Shown here in pieces: positions 52,563-61,517 of a stretch of DNA of 64,000 nucleotides. Position numbers and translations under genes: made by a program. This stretch comes from DATLLN01 sp963720885. GTDB lineage: Bacteria; Actinomycetota; Thermoleophilia; Gaiellales; JAICJC01. A model generated the notes under the pieces. The model saw nothing but the letters and a program-made list of their open reading frames with translations. It did not search any database and was not told where the DNA came from. Position 1 is the stretch's first letter. Every line of letters begins with the position of its first letter. Where the stretch lies: the NCBI GenBank assembly GCA_963720885.1, contig CAVRGW010000002.1, positions 62,001 to 126,000 of the forward strand, written 5' to 3'.

Positions 52563-53693
52563 GTGAAACGCAAGAGTGTTGCATTCGCACTGGTCGTCGG
52601 CGCGTTTCTGGTCTCGGTTGCGCCGGCGCAGGCAGGCAAATGGTCGTACGGCAACGGACCCACCGACCTCTGGACGGTGCACCCGCCGGGGGCGGGTGCG
52701 TTCGACGTGTGCACGACCCGCGTCCACGGCCGCGTCGGCCTCAGTGGGTTCGGCGACCCGGCCGGGCCGCCGCCGGCAGCTCCGCCTCCGCCGTACGCTC
52801 CGATCACGGTCAACGTCTACGCCGGCGCGCCCGGCAGCCTGAACGGGGCATCCCCCGTCACCGGCGGGCTCCGGCTGCTCAACGGCACCGTGCTGCCGCC
52901 GGTCGCCAGCACGACCACCGCCGCGCCGACCGCGCTCATCCCCCAGGAGCAGTACGGACCCGACGTCTGGGTCTACGCGGCGGCGCCGTTCGCCGTCAGC
53001 ATCCCGGCCGGCGCCATCCCTGCCGGCGACGACGTCATCATCCAGAAGAACAACTTCGGCGGGGGGCTGACAGCGTACGAGACCGCGGACGCGATCGACT
53101 GCGACCAGTCGTCCTGGAGGGGCACGGTCTGGAACGTCAGCTCGGCCGGTGACACCAGCGTCACTCAGACCACGGCCGGCCTCGCCGTCAAGATCGGTAC
53201 CGGCACGACCGCCGACCCGATCTCGACCTACGTCTCGGACTGCGTCGCCACCGGCGACTTCGACGCTCGGGTGCACTACAACCTGGTGACCTGGCCGACG
53301 GCCAACTCGGTGCGGGTCGGGCTGCTCGTCAACAACCCGGACTACCCCTCGCCGAACGGATCGTTGACGGTGGAGCGGACGAGCTTCGCCGCCACCGGCG
53401 ACGTCGGCACGGGCGAGAACTATGTGATGAACGCAGTCGACCCCGGTGGCCCGTTCCAGACGGTGCCCACCCTGTCCATGACCGGCGACCTGCGCGCCAA
53501 GCAGAAGGGCGCCGTGATCACCACGTACTACAAGGACTCCACGACCGGCGGGAAATGGCAGAAGATCGGCACGTCGCCGGCCTACACCGAGCCGGTCACC
53601 CTGGGTCTGCAGATCTGGGGCGACAAGGATCAGCTCACCGGGCCGGTCAAGGCCAAGTTCACGAAGTTCAACCTGACCGGAGACTGCGTGTGA
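52563..53693 (+). CDS. Secreted hypothetical beta-rich protein
   Basis: A 376-residue protein with a signal peptide (RKSVAFALVVGAFLVSVAPA). A proline-rich stretch (GPPPAAPPPPYAP) follows the first 60 mature residues. The C-terminal 170 residues (SDCVATGDFDARVHYNLVTW, VRVGLLVNNP, VTLGLQIWGDK) resemble a laminin-G/DUF1349-type sandwich. The function is probably cell-surface binding; no enzyme motif is seen. GTG 52563 lies 9 bases after AGGGG; GTG 52554 is an alternative. Confidence 0.6.
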   Translation: MKRKSVAFALVVGAFLVSVAPAQAGKWSYGNGPTDLWTVHPPGAGAFDVCTTRVHGRVGLSGFGDPAGPPPAAPPPPYAPITVNVYAGAPGSLNGASPVTGGLRLLNGTVLPPVASTTTAAPTALIPQEQYGPDVWVYAAAPFAVSIPAGAIPAGDDVIIQKNNFGGGLTAYETADAIDCDQSSWRGTVWNVSSAGDTSVTQTTAGLAVKIGTGTTADPISTYVSDCVATGDFDARVHYNLVTWPTANSVRVGLLVNNPDYPSPNGSLTVERTSFAATGDVGTGENYVMNAVDPGGPFQTVPTLSMTGDLRAKQKGAVITTYYKDSTTGGKWQKIGTSPAYTEPVTLGLQIWGDKDQLTGPVKAKFTKFNLTGDCV

Positions 53694-53788
53694 CGGTTCC
53701 CGGCTGACCGGGGAAATCCCCGAGGCGATCGGCGATCCGAAGGTCTACGGTCGAGCGGCAGGCAGTGAGATCGTGACGGAGGTGCGGC

Positions 53789-55834
53789 ATGCGGAGGCGA
53801 CAGACAGTCAAGTCGGCCGAGGGCATCACGCGGACGGGGGTGCGCCGGATCGGCGCGGTCGTTGCCATCGCGCTTGCCGCAAGCGCGGCGGGCGGTGCCA
53901 CGGCGCAGGCCGGGACGGACAGCTGGACGCCGCTGGCCCAGCCTCCGCAGATGGTGCCGTCGGTGACCTCGATCAGCTTCGGGCCGGGGGGCGTCGGGTA
54001 CGCCTCCGGCGGTGAGCGGGCATTTCGCACCACCGACGGCGGCGCGACGTGGACGGTGCGGAGCCAGAGCCTGGGCGCGCTGACCGCCGACCCGTTCGAT
54101 CCGCAGCGCGTCTACGCGTGGCGCACGCACTGGCCGCGCGAGCGCAACGGCAATCCCCAGCTGACGAGGATCGGTATCAGTACCGACGGCGGCACGAGCT
54201 TCACCGAGATCGACCCGCACCTCCCGTTCACCGTGGAGGGCGACCTCGAGGGTCGCGTCGACATCCTGCCCGACCCGGTGCATCCCGGGCTGCTCTACAT
54301 GTCGATCCAGCAGAGCAGCAGCTGCGCGTTCCTGCGCAGCTCCGACCACGCGGCGACCTGGACGGTGCTGACGACCCCCTGGCGCACGTGCCGGCTGGCC
54401 GTCGACCAGGCCGGGCAGCTGTACACCGGCGCCGACGGTCACGGCGTGATGCGAAGCACCGACCGCGGTGCGACCTGGACATCCGGGTCGACGGGCATCC
54501 CGCGCAAGCCGAACGGCGATCAGCCGGTCGGAGTGACCGTGGTGTCGGCCGCCCACGCCGGCGTCGCCTACACGTCGTCCGCCAAGGCGATCTACCGCAC
54601 CACGGACAGCGGCGCGCACTGGTCGGCGACGGGCGTGACGTTCGGCCGGTACTTCCAGCTGCTCGCCGTCGACCGCTGGCACGACGACGTGCTCTGGGCG
54701 CGCAATGGGTCGACGCACCTGATCCGCAGCACGAACGCGGGCGCCACATGGACCGCCGTCGGCGCCGTACACGCCGACACGTTCGGGCTGCACCCGCTGG
54801 CCTTTGACACGTCGCAGACCGACCACGTCCTGGCCGCGCCGCAGATCTTCTTCCCGTTCACCGGCACCGGCCCGGTCGGAATCCTCGGCAGCACCGACGA
54901 CGGCGCCGGCTGGTCGCCGTCCCAGCACGGGCTGCTCGCGCCCGTGCCGCTGGGCTCAGTGGCGCTCTCGCCCGACCATCCGGGCGTGATGTACGCGTCC
55001 GGCCAGACCGGGCACTTCGTCTCGCTCGACTCCGGCGTAACCTGGAGCGGGTCGCCCGCCGAGGGGCCGTTCTTCACCCGATTCAACCGGATCAAAGTGA
55101 TCCCCGGAACGCCGGACACGGTGTTCGCCTACGGCGAGGAGGGTTACCGCAGCGCCGACGGCGGCCAGACCTGGCAGCCGGTGTCGATCCCCGGTTCGCC
55201 GTCGCTCGACGATCTGACGGTCGGCGGTGGAGGCGGCATCTTCGCCGTTACGCAGCCGGGCGGCGTGTGGTCGTCGCACGACAAGGGCGACACCTGGACG
55301 CGGATCAGCGCGCCGCGGTTCATGAGCAGCATCTCGGCTGGAGCGGGCAGCGCCCTGTATGCCACCAACGGCGACCTGTGGAAGCAGACGTCGACCGGCT
55401 GGACGAAGCTGCTCGGCTCGGCGTTCTGCCGATGGGTGGTGGCCGATCCGGTGCACCAGGGCGTGGTCTACGCCGCGGTCAACACCGCGCCCCGGCCCCA
55501 GCTGCTGCGCTCGACGGACGGCGGGGCGCACTGGACGGACATCGCGCCCGAGCAGGCGTGGGGCGGCAGCCTGATCGAGCCGCGACTGATGCTCGACCCG
55601 AACAACCCCACCCGGCTGTTCCTGGACGGTGGCGTCAAAGACCGCCGGCAGCTGCTGATCAGCAACGATCTCGGCGGACACTGGTCGGCGGCGCCGAACG
55701 ACACGACCAACCTCAGCCGCCAGTTCCTCGACCTGGCTCCCGGGTCGCCGACCCGGCTGATCGACATCATGCGGTACCGCAGCGATCCGCACAGCGGCCC
55801 GCTGGACGACACCATCGAGGTGTACACGCCGTAA
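53789..55834 (+). CDS. Secreted BNR/VPS10-like beta-propeller protein
   Basis: A 681-residue protein with a signal peptide (GAVVAIALAASAAGGATAQA). The mature part is built from Asp-box (BNR) repeats, for example RTTDGGATWT, RSTDRGATWT, RTTDSGAHWS, RSADGGQTWQ and RSTDGGAHWT, in two groups. This is the glycosyl-hydrolase-like or VPS10-like propeller found in sialidases and xyloglucanases, but catalytic residues of those enzymes cannot be placed. GGAGGTG precedes ATG 53789. Probably exported and carbohydrate related. Confidence 0.8.
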   Translation: MRRRQTVKSAEGITRTGVRRIGAVVAIALAASAAGGATAQAGTDSWTPLAQPPQMVPSVTSISFGPGGVGYASGGERAFRTTDGGATWTVRSQSLGALTADPFDPQRVYAWRTHWPRERNGNPQLTRIGISTDGGTSFTEIDPHLPFTVEGDLEGRVDILPDPVHPGLLYMSIQQSSSCAFLRSSDHAATWTVLTTPWRTCRLAVDQAGQLYTGADGHGVMRSTDRGATWTSGSTGIPRKPNGDQPVGVTVVSAAHAGVAYTSSAKAIYRTTDSGAHWSATGVTFGRYFQLLAVDRWHDDVLWARNGSTHLIRSTNAGATWTAVGAVHADTFGLHPLAFDTSQTDHVLAAPQIFFPFTGTGPVGILGSTDDGAGWSPSQHGLLAPVPLGSVALSPDHPGVMYASGQTGHFVSLDSGVTWSGSPAEGPFFTRFNRIKVIPGTPDTVFAYGEEGYRSADGGQTWQPVSIPGSPSLDDLTVGGGGGIFAVTQPGGVWSSHDKGDTWTRISAPRFMSSISAGAGSALYATNGDLWKQTSTGWTKLLGSAFCRWVVADPVHQGVVYAAVNTAPRPQLLRSTDGGAHWTDIAPEQAWGGSLIEPRLMLDPNNPTRLFLDGGVKDRRQLLISNDLGGHWSAAPNDTTNLSRQFLDLAPGSPTRLIDIMRYRSDPHSGPLDDTIEVYTP

Positions 55835-55846
55835 AACGGCGCCCGG

Positions 55847-56191
55847 CTACCGCGCTGCGAGCACATCCGTGGCGCGGTGGCCGGGCCCGACGGTGTCGAC
55901 GATCAGCACCGTGCTGTCCGAGTGCTCGCTGCGCAGCGGCCGGATCGCCCGGTAGGCGTCCGATGCGTACCAGCGCTCGGCGTGGACTCGGTCGGGGAAT
56001 CCGATGATCACCAGGTCGCCGTCCCAGCGGCCCTCTCGCACGTCAGCCATGCTGCCATGCACAACGTATCGTCCGCCGAACGGCTCGAACGTCGACTCGA
56101 TCCGCTCGAGGTACTCGACGATCTCTGGTCCCATCTCCACGCGTCGGATCTGACCCACGGCGAAGGCCCCGGGGTCTGCGTTGTTCGGCAT
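55847..56191 (-). CDS. DUF1330-family protein
   Basis: A 114-residue small protein: IVEYLERIESTFEPFGGRYV, MADVREGRWDGDLVIIGFP and AERWYASDAYRAIRPLR are the conserved blocks of DUF1330, a dimeric alpha-beta barrel related to stress-responsive and monooxygenase folds. AGGAGG lies close to ATG 56191. Role unknown. It is divergent from the acetyltransferase gene, with 84 nt between starts. Confidence 0.85.
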   Translation of the reverse strand: MPNNADPGAFAVGQIRRVEMGPEIVEYLERIESTFEPFGGRYVVHGSMADVREGRWDGDLVIIGFPDRVHAERWYASDAYRAIRPLRSEHSDSTVLIVDTVGPGHRATDVLAAR

Positions 56192-56275
56192 TCCATCGCC
56201 TCCTGATCGGCTCGTGTCCACGAACGCGTCGGGGGGCCACACCGTAGCGCTCACCAAGGGGCTAGCGTCACCGCC

Positions 56276-56800
56276 ATGCCGCCGACGGACATCACGCTGC
56301 GCGCCGCCCGCGGCTCCGACGGCCGGGCGATCGGCGCGATCAAGGTCGAGACCTGGCGTCGGGCCTACGCGAGCATCCTCTCGGCCGGCGTCCTGGACGG
56401 TCTCGACGCCAGCCAGGAATCGGCCGAGTGGGGCGCCTATGCGCGCGACACACCGCCGGATCACCGGCTGATTGTTGCCTGTGAGGACGACGTGGTGGTC
56501 GGCTACGGTCGCAGCGAGCCCTGTCCCGACCTCGACGTGCTTGGAGCCGGTGAGGTGGCCGGGTTGTACGTGCATCCAGCCGCGCAGGGACGGGGCGTCG
56601 GCAGCGTGATGCTCGCCTGGCTGCTCGACGACCTGGCGGCGCGGCGGTTCGATCCGATCGTGCTCTGGCACTTCGTGGGCAACGACCACGCCGCCGCCGT
56701 GTACACCCGGTTCGGGTTTCGCCCCGACGGCGCGCGGCGCCCGGTGCCGGGCCTGGGGATCGACGAGGTGCGCCTCCGACTCGCGCACCGCCTCGGATAG
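56276..56800 (+). CDS. GNAT-family N-acetyltransferase
   Basis: A 174-residue acetyl-CoA dependent transferase. The N-terminal block is LRAARGSDGRAIGAIKVETW, and motif A is GEVAGLYVHPAAQGRGVGSV (Q-x2-G-x-G). AAAVYTRFGFRPDGA is the C-terminal motif. The substrate (amine of a small molecule or protein) is not predictable. It is followed after 12 nt by a small membrane protein gene. Confidence 0.88.
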   Translation: MPPTDITLRAARGSDGRAIGAIKVETWRRAYASILSAGVLDGLDASQESAEWGAYARDTPPDHRLIVACEDDVVVGYGRSEPCPDLDVLGAGEVAGLYVHPAAQGRGVGSVMLAWLLDDLAARRFDPIVLWHFVGNDHAAAVYTRFGFRPDGARRPVPGLGIDEVRLRLAHRLG

Positions 56801-56812
56801 GATCGGCACCGG

Positions 56813-57103
56813 ATGTCGTACAACCAGCCGCCGCAGCCGATGCAGGGTCCTCCTCCACCGCCGCAGAGCGACGGGTGGACGACGCAGCGTGTGCTGCTGG
56901 CCGTGGCCGGCATGCTCGTGTGCTTGCTGCTCGGCCTGCTGGCCGGGCTGACCATCGGCAACAACTCGAGCTCCGACAGCAAAGGCGGCACGACGGTGAT
57001 CAAGGGCGGGACATCGACCGTCACGCAGACCGAGACGTCGCCGCCGACGACGGTCACCGAGACGGACACGGTGACCGAAACCGAGACGGCGCCCAGCTCC
57101 TAG
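56813..57103 (+). CDS. Small Pro-rich membrane protein
   Basis: A 96-residue protein: a proline/glutamine-rich cytoplasmic N terminus (PPQPMQGPPPPPQSDG), one membrane helix (VLLAVAGMLVCLLLGLLAGL), and a Thr/Ser/Glu-rich external tail (TVTETDTVTETETAPSS). The composition is typical of actinobacterial anchored linker proteins. No family. The start at ATG 56813 is the only good one. Confidence 0.6.
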   Translation: MSYNQPPQPMQGPPPPPQSDGWTTQRVLLAVAGMLVCLLLGLLAGLTIGNNSSSDSKGGTTVIKGGTSTVTQTETSPPTTVTETDTVTETETAPSS

Positions 57104-57107
57104 CTCG

Positions 57108-58010
57108 TCACCGGGCGGCCAACCGCTCCGCCAGCCACGCGTGCATCTCGGACGGGCTCGACTCGATCAGGCTGACATGGCCGTCGTCCGGCCGCAGGTC
57201 GAATCGCGCGCCGGGGATGCGCTGGGCGAGCCACCGCCCGTGTGCCACCGGGACGAACCGGTCGTGCTGACCGTGCCAGATCCGCACGGGAACGTCGATC
57301 GACGCCACGTCGAACCCCCACGGTTCGTAGACCGCCTCCGACTCGTCGGCCCACCCCTCGATCCCGGCCGCCAGCGCCTCGGTCATCGTGGCGTGCATGT
57401 GCTCGATCACATCCCCGGTGAGTGCTGCGCTGTCAACCGGCGAGAGCAGGCTGGCCATGGCCTCCCGCAGCTCGTCCGGCGTGCTCCCGGCGAGCTCCGC
57501 GGCCTGGGCCCGCAGGTAGGCGTGGTACGCCTCCTCGCCCTGCTGCATGACGTCACGCTCCTCGGTGTTCAGATCGCCCATGCCGTCGAACCAGTCGAGG
57601 CCCTCGGCGTCAAAGGGCGCATCGCCGGCGACCACCGCCGCCGCGACGACGCGGTCGGGAAGCAGCGCCGCCGCGGCCAGCACGTGCGGACCGCCGCCGG
57701 ACACTCCGGCGGTCGCGAACCGGCCGAGCTCGAAGTGGTCAGCGACCGTTTGCGTGTCCACCGCCGACGAGCCGACGCGCAGCCCGGGAAGCCGCGAGGA
57801 CTCGCCGTAGCCGGGCCGGTCGTACGTGATGACGCGCAGGCCATGGGCTGCCGCGTCGTCGACGACCTGCTCCTGCAGCCGCCCGCACAGCGGCGTGCCG
57901 TGGTGGAAGATGAACGGCGCACCGTCCGGGACGCCGCCGTCGAAGGCGCGGATCGTCCGGCCGTCGGGCGTCCGGATGCGGTGCACCGTCTGATACGCCG
58001 TCTCGCTCAT
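57108..58010 (-). CDS. Alpha/beta hydrolase
   Basis: A 300-residue enzyme. The oxyanion segment is FHHGTPLCGR and the nucleophile elbow GVSGGGP (Ser about residue 104). The acid Asp is in WHGQHDRFVP and the catalytic His in PDDGHVSL. A cap of about 100 residues lies between. Epoxide hydrolase or haloperoxidase-like members are closest in layout; the substrate is unknown. It is convergent with the small membrane protein gene. Confidence 0.88.
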   Translation of the reverse strand: MSETAYQTVHRIRTPDGRTIRAFDGGVPDGAPFIFHHGTPLCGRLQEQVVDDAAAHGLRVITYDRPGYGESSRLPGLRVGSSAVDTQTVADHFELGRFATAGVSGGGPHVLAAAALLPDRVVAAAVVAGDAPFDAEGLDWFDGMGDLNTEERDVMQQGEEAYHAYLRAQAAELAGSTPDELREAMASLLSPVDSAALTGDVIEHMHATMTEALAAGIEGWADESEAVYEPWGFDVASIDVPVRIWHGQHDRFVPVAHGRWLAQRIPGARFDLRPDDGHVSLIESSPSEMHAWLAERLAAR

Positions 58011-58123
58011 CTCCAGGCAACGCTATTCCTCGCGCCTGGTGCGCGCAACGCCGCCTAGCTCAGCGCGTGACCTCGAAGTACCAGTATCCGAACGGACAAC
58101 ACGACACGCTGTCCGGAATTCGG

Positions 58124-58924
58124 TCAGATCAGCGCGTTGCGCTCGGGCGACCATCGGCGTGCGATCAGCGCGTCGGCCACATCGAGGTCGATATCCGCGG
58201 AGACGGCCCCGACCTCGCCGTAGTCCAGATGGGCGACAAGCGTTCCGTCGGGCGCGATCACGCCGGTGATCGAGCCCTGGTCGGGCGCAGCCACGTTGGA
58301 CGCAGCGACGTAGATGGAGTTCTCGAGCGCCCGGCAGAGCAGCGCCTTCTCGTTGTACGGATTCGAAGCGTCGCACCAGACGGCGGGCAGGGAGCCGTCG
58401 CCGGTTGTCACGTAATGCGGCACGAACACCACCTGAGCGCCGGCCAGCGCGAGCGCGCGGGTGATCTCGGGGTAGCGGAACGCCTCGTGGCAGATCGCGA
58501 CACCGAACGTGAGGCCGCCGGCCTCGAACACGCTTCGGCCTGCGCCGGTCACGTAGTGCCGCTCCTCGGACGGGTCGATCTGGGTCTTCAGCTGCTCCCC
58601 CACCACCTCACCAGCGGCGTCGACCACGGCCGAGACGATCAAACGCCCGGCCGCCGTGTGCCGCTCGAGTCCGACGATCGCCGCGATGCCCGCCTCGCCG
58701 GCTGCGCGCGACACCTCGGTAAGCGCGTCGTCGATGTCGCCGGCCGAGACGTCCGGCACCTCCCGTGCCTGGTTGCGATGCCCCGGCAGCACCGTCTCCG
58801 GGAGGCAGACCAGAGCCGCCCCCTGCGCCGCCGCCTGCCGGACGGCCAGGACCGCCGCCGGAACCGCCTCGTCGAGCGTCGCTGTCAGCGGTGTCGATGC
58901 GACAGCGATGCGGACGACGGCCAT
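58124..58924 (-). CDS. Carbon-nitrogen hydrolase (nitrilase superfamily)
   Basis: A 266-residue protein with the complete Glu-Lys-Cys triad: Glu in LVCLPETVLPG, Lys in GEQLKTQIDPSEE and Cys in VAICHEAFRYPE. NPYNEKALLCRALENSIYVA is the usual dimer segment. It hydrolyses an amide, carbamoyl or nitrile group; similarity is highest to amidase-like members, and the substrate is unknown. Stand-alone gene. Confidence 0.88.
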   Translation of the reverse strand: MAVVRIAVASTPLTATLDEAVPAAVLAVRQAAAQGAALVCLPETVLPGHRNQAREVPDVSAGDIDDALTEVSRAAGEAGIAAIVGLERHTAAGRLIVSAVVDAAGEVVGEQLKTQIDPSEERHYVTGAGRSVFEAGGLTFGVAICHEAFRYPEITRALALAGAQVVFVPHYVTTGDGSLPAVWCDASNPYNEKALLCRALENSIYVAASNVAAPDQGSITGVIAPDGTLVAHLDYGEVGAVSADIDLDVADALIARRWSPERNALI

Positions 58925-59015
58925 GCGCCGACTCTAACCGCGCCGGCGGGCCGGTTGCCGCGGCCGCCTGCGCTTGAACGATCGGCACGCACCGTTCACC
59001 GAGGAGGGAGCGGTC

Positions 59016-59278
59016 ATGCGACGGGCACCACGGGGATTCGCAGCGGTTGTGCTGGTGGCGCTCGCGGCACTGGCCGGCGGCGGCACACCACGGACGTGCT
59101 GCCGACGATCCTGCGCGCCATAGGGATCCCGCTGACACCCATCCGGTCGACGGCCAGGCGCGGGCCCTACACCTGCAGTGCCAATTCGGGATTCCGCCCG
59201 GGCGGCCGGCACGGCCCCGAAGCCGCGACGGTGACCCCGGTGCAGCAGCCCGAGCACACCCATCACGCACGGCGGCCT
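59016..59278 (+). pseudogene. Exported sulfatase-like gene remnant
   Basis: GAGGAGGGAG precedes ATG 59016, and the first 22 codons form the start of a signal peptide (GFAAVVLVALAALAGGG). The next bases, one frame over, read HTTDVLPTILRAIGIPLT, which resembles the C-terminal segment T-D-I-x-P-T-I-L-x2-x-G of arylsulfatases. The body of the gene seems to have been deleted. A 36-residue product from the first frame is possible but unlikely to function. Confidence 0.4.
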
Positions 59279-59312
59279 AGCGCTGGAGCGAAAAGAACGG
59301 CATGCTGGAGGG

Positions 59313-59723
59313 GTGCGGTATGCACCCCTCCTTCTGCTCGCCGGCCTGTTCATCGCGGTCGATGTGGTGGTCGACCGGATTGTCGCGGATAGCCCCGGCA
59401 CTCTCCACCACCCGCGGCCGCTGCTGCTGATGCTCCCCGCGCTGCTGCTGGTGGCGGTGCTCTGGAGGGCACGCGACCAGGTGGGCACGCTGGGCCGCGT
59501 GGGCGTCGGTATGTGCACGACCGGCGGCGTCGCCAACATGGTCTGCACCCTCGTCGACGGGGACGGCGTCAGCGACTACATCAGGTTCAACGTCAGCCAC
59601 TACCTGATCGTGATCAACCTGGCCGACATCCTGATCGTCGCCGGGCTGGTGCTCGTCCTGGTCTCGACGCTGGCGGCCTACGGCGGCCGGTTGCGACGTA
59701 CCGTGCCTGACCCACCGGGCTGA
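59313..59723 (+). CDS. LspA-like membrane protein
   Basis: A 136-residue protein with four hydrophobic helices. The region GGVANMVCTLVDGDGVSDYI, followed by NLADILIVAG, matches the signal peptidase II family (G-G-x2-G-N-x2-D-R ... F-N-x-A-D). The second catalytic Asp (NLAD) is present but the first is replaced by Cys. It is thus a divergent or inactive paralogue, probably not the main lipoprotein signal peptidase. GTG 59313 has GGAGG directly ahead. Confidence 0.65.
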   Translation: MRYAPLLLLAGLFIAVDVVVDRIVADSPGTLHHPRPLLLMLPALLLVAVLWRARDQVGTLGRVGVGMCTTGGVANMVCTLVDGDGVSDYIRFNVSHYLIVINLADILIVAGLVLVLVSTLAAYGGRLRRTVPDPPG

Positions 59724-59770
59724 CCGGGAAGCGCGGCCGGGCGAGCCGTGAGCCCGCCCGGCAGGCTGCG

Positions 59771-60481
59771 CTAGGTGTACTGACCACGGAGGTGTGCGAC
59801 GCGGCTGATCGGTGGCTTGCCGCCGAGTGAGCCGTGTGGTCTTCGTCGGTTATACCAGCGTGTCCAGCCGGCGAGAGCGCGAGCGCGGTGGTGTGAGGAT
59901 GGGTAGGCGTAGCGGTACGCCCATTCTCGGAGCATGGTCTTGATGAAGGCTTCGGCCTTGCCGTTGGTGCGTGGCGTGTAGGGGTCGCGTGTAGCGGCGC
60001 TGGATGCCGAGCTGGCGGCAGGTGTCGCGCCAGTGGTGCGAGTGATACGCCTTGGCGTTGTCGGAGAGCACCCGCTCGATCTGGATGCCGTGGTCGGCGT
60101 ACCAGGCGACGGCGCGGCGCAGAAACGCTGCGCACGTGGTGCGGTCTTGGCCGGCCAGGACTTCGGTGTAGGCAAGCCGTGAGTGATCATCGATCGCGAC
60201 GTGGAGGTGCTGCCAGCCCGCCCGCCGGTTACGGTGCACGCCGTCTTTGAGGATCCGCTTTCCGACCACGTGGAAGCGGCCCAGCTGCTTGGTATCGACA
60301 TGCAGCAGCTCGCCCGGCCGCTCCCGCTCGTAGCGGCGCACCGGATCACGCTCGGCTCGTGGCAAGCGAGAGCAACCCCAGCGGCGCAGCACCTTACCGA
60401 CCGTCGACGCCGGTCGTCCCGTGATCGCGGCGACCACCCGCCAGCCTCAAACCGCGCCAGCCACCGATACCCGTCCCCCAT
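59771..60481 (-). pseudogene. IS481-family transposase, frameshifted and N-terminally short
   Basis: Fragments in two frames make up a DDE transposase: GDGYRWLARFEAG, then WRVVAAITGRPASTVGKVLR, PVRRYERERPGELLHVDTK (first Asp) and VLSDNAKAY (second Asp). In the other frame follows TNGKAEAFIKTMLREWAY (Glu), then RWYNRRRPHGSLGGKPPISR. Frame breaks lie near 60450 and at the GGGG run 59981-59984. The N-terminal HTH region is missing, probably replaced by a C-rich tract at 60484-60504. The last codon and the stop come from the target-site duplication. Confidence 0.82.
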
Positions 60482-60605
60482 CGCGCCCCCTCCCCCCCCC
60501 CCCTCATCATCCGGGCCTCCTTTGCGACCTATGGACTTCGACATCCACAAGGCTCGCGGGAGGCCCGGACAACGTCAGCCGTCGCGCAGGTGAGTGGTCA
60601 ATCCA
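59776..60605 (-). mobile_element. IS481-type insertion sequence with terminal repeats
   Basis: The left end TGTACTGACCAC and the right end (reverse complement) TGGATTGACCAC match at 10 of 12 positions. Both ends are flanked by GCTAGG (59770-59775 and 60606-60611), a 6-bp target duplication. The element is 830 bp, shorter than usual, in line with the defective transposase. It inserted exactly at the stop codon of the hydrolase gene at 60607, whose TAG survives in the right duplicate. Confidence 0.8.
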
Positions 60606-60606
60606 G

Positions 60607-61461
60607 CTAGGACGCGAAACGCTTGACGAAGTTGAGGGCCGTGTCGGCGACTTCGCGCCAGCCGCTGTCGATCGTGAGCGCGTGGCCACGGCCCGGGATC
60701 TCGACGATCTCCGTGACGCCCTCGTTCTTCTCCTGCTTCTTGAACGACGCGTTCGCGATCGCCCACGGCACCGTGTGGTCGTTCTCACCGGAGATGATCA
60801 GCATCGGGCCACGCTCCGGGTTCTTCGTGTCGACCTTGGCCTCGGTCCACGGGTTGAGGTTCGCCGACGCCGCCTGGAACAGCGGCGCGCCCGGCGCCGG
60901 GACGGCGTAGGTCTCGTACAGCTGCTTCGCCTCGTCCTCACTGACGGCGTTGGCGAAGCTGTAGCGGAACTGCTCGTAGGTGAGCGGGACGGCGCGGCCG
61001 CGGTTGGCCGGGTTGTGCAGCACCGGGCTGCCCGCCCGCAGCGCCGAGATCGGCAGCGGCAGCACACCCCGGAACGGTGCCGGGTCGATGGCGACGGTCG
61101 CCGCCGAGCGCCCGCGGCCGGCCAGGATCTGCGCCAGCAGGCCGCCGAAGGAGTGCCCGATCACGGCGGGCTTCCTGTCCAGCGCGCCGATCACGTCGTC
61201 GAAGTGATCGGCGACCTGCTTGATCGTCTTGTGGGCGAACACCTCGGGGTGCTCGTTCGCCTCGTCGACGGTCTCCGGATCGTCCGGCCAGCCTGGCGTC
61301 AGCGCGGTGTATCCGGCCGCCTCGAAGGCCTCGGCCCAGCGATCCCAGCTGCTCGGCAGCAGCCACAGGCCGTGGACGAAGACGACGGGCGTCACGGCCG
61401 TCGCATTGGCGCGCTCGATCTGTTCCTGCTCGTGCTCGGTGATGGTCGCGGTCGCGGGCAT
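60607..61461 (-). CDS. Alpha/beta hydrolase
   Basis: A 284-residue enzyme. Oxyanion region PVVFVHGLWLLPSSWDRW, nucleophile elbow VIGHSFGGLLAQIL (Ser about residue 103), acid Asp in ISGENDHTVPW and His in PGRGHALTID. Lipase/esterase-like members are frequent in actinobacteria; the substrate is unknown. Its stop codon lies in the target duplication of the adjacent insertion sequence, so the coding region is intact but any downstream signal was displaced. Confidence 0.88.
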   Translation of the reverse strand: MPATATITEHEQEQIERANATAVTPVVFVHGLWLLPSSWDRWAEAFEAAGYTALTPGWPDDPETVDEANEHPEVFAHKTIKQVADHFDDVIGALDRKPAVIGHSFGGLLAQILAGRGRSAATVAIDPAPFRGVLPLPISALRAGSPVLHNPANRGRAVPLTYEQFRYSFANAVSEDEAKQLYETYAVPAPGAPLFQAASANLNPWTEAKVDTKNPERGPMLIISGENDHTVPWAIANASFKKQEKNEGVTEIVEIPGRGHALTIDSGWREVADTALNFVKRFAS

Positions 61462-61517
61462 GCGCGCTCCTTTTCGGACGACGGAAACAGCCGCCCGAGT
61501 CTAGCCCCGGCGAGCGA

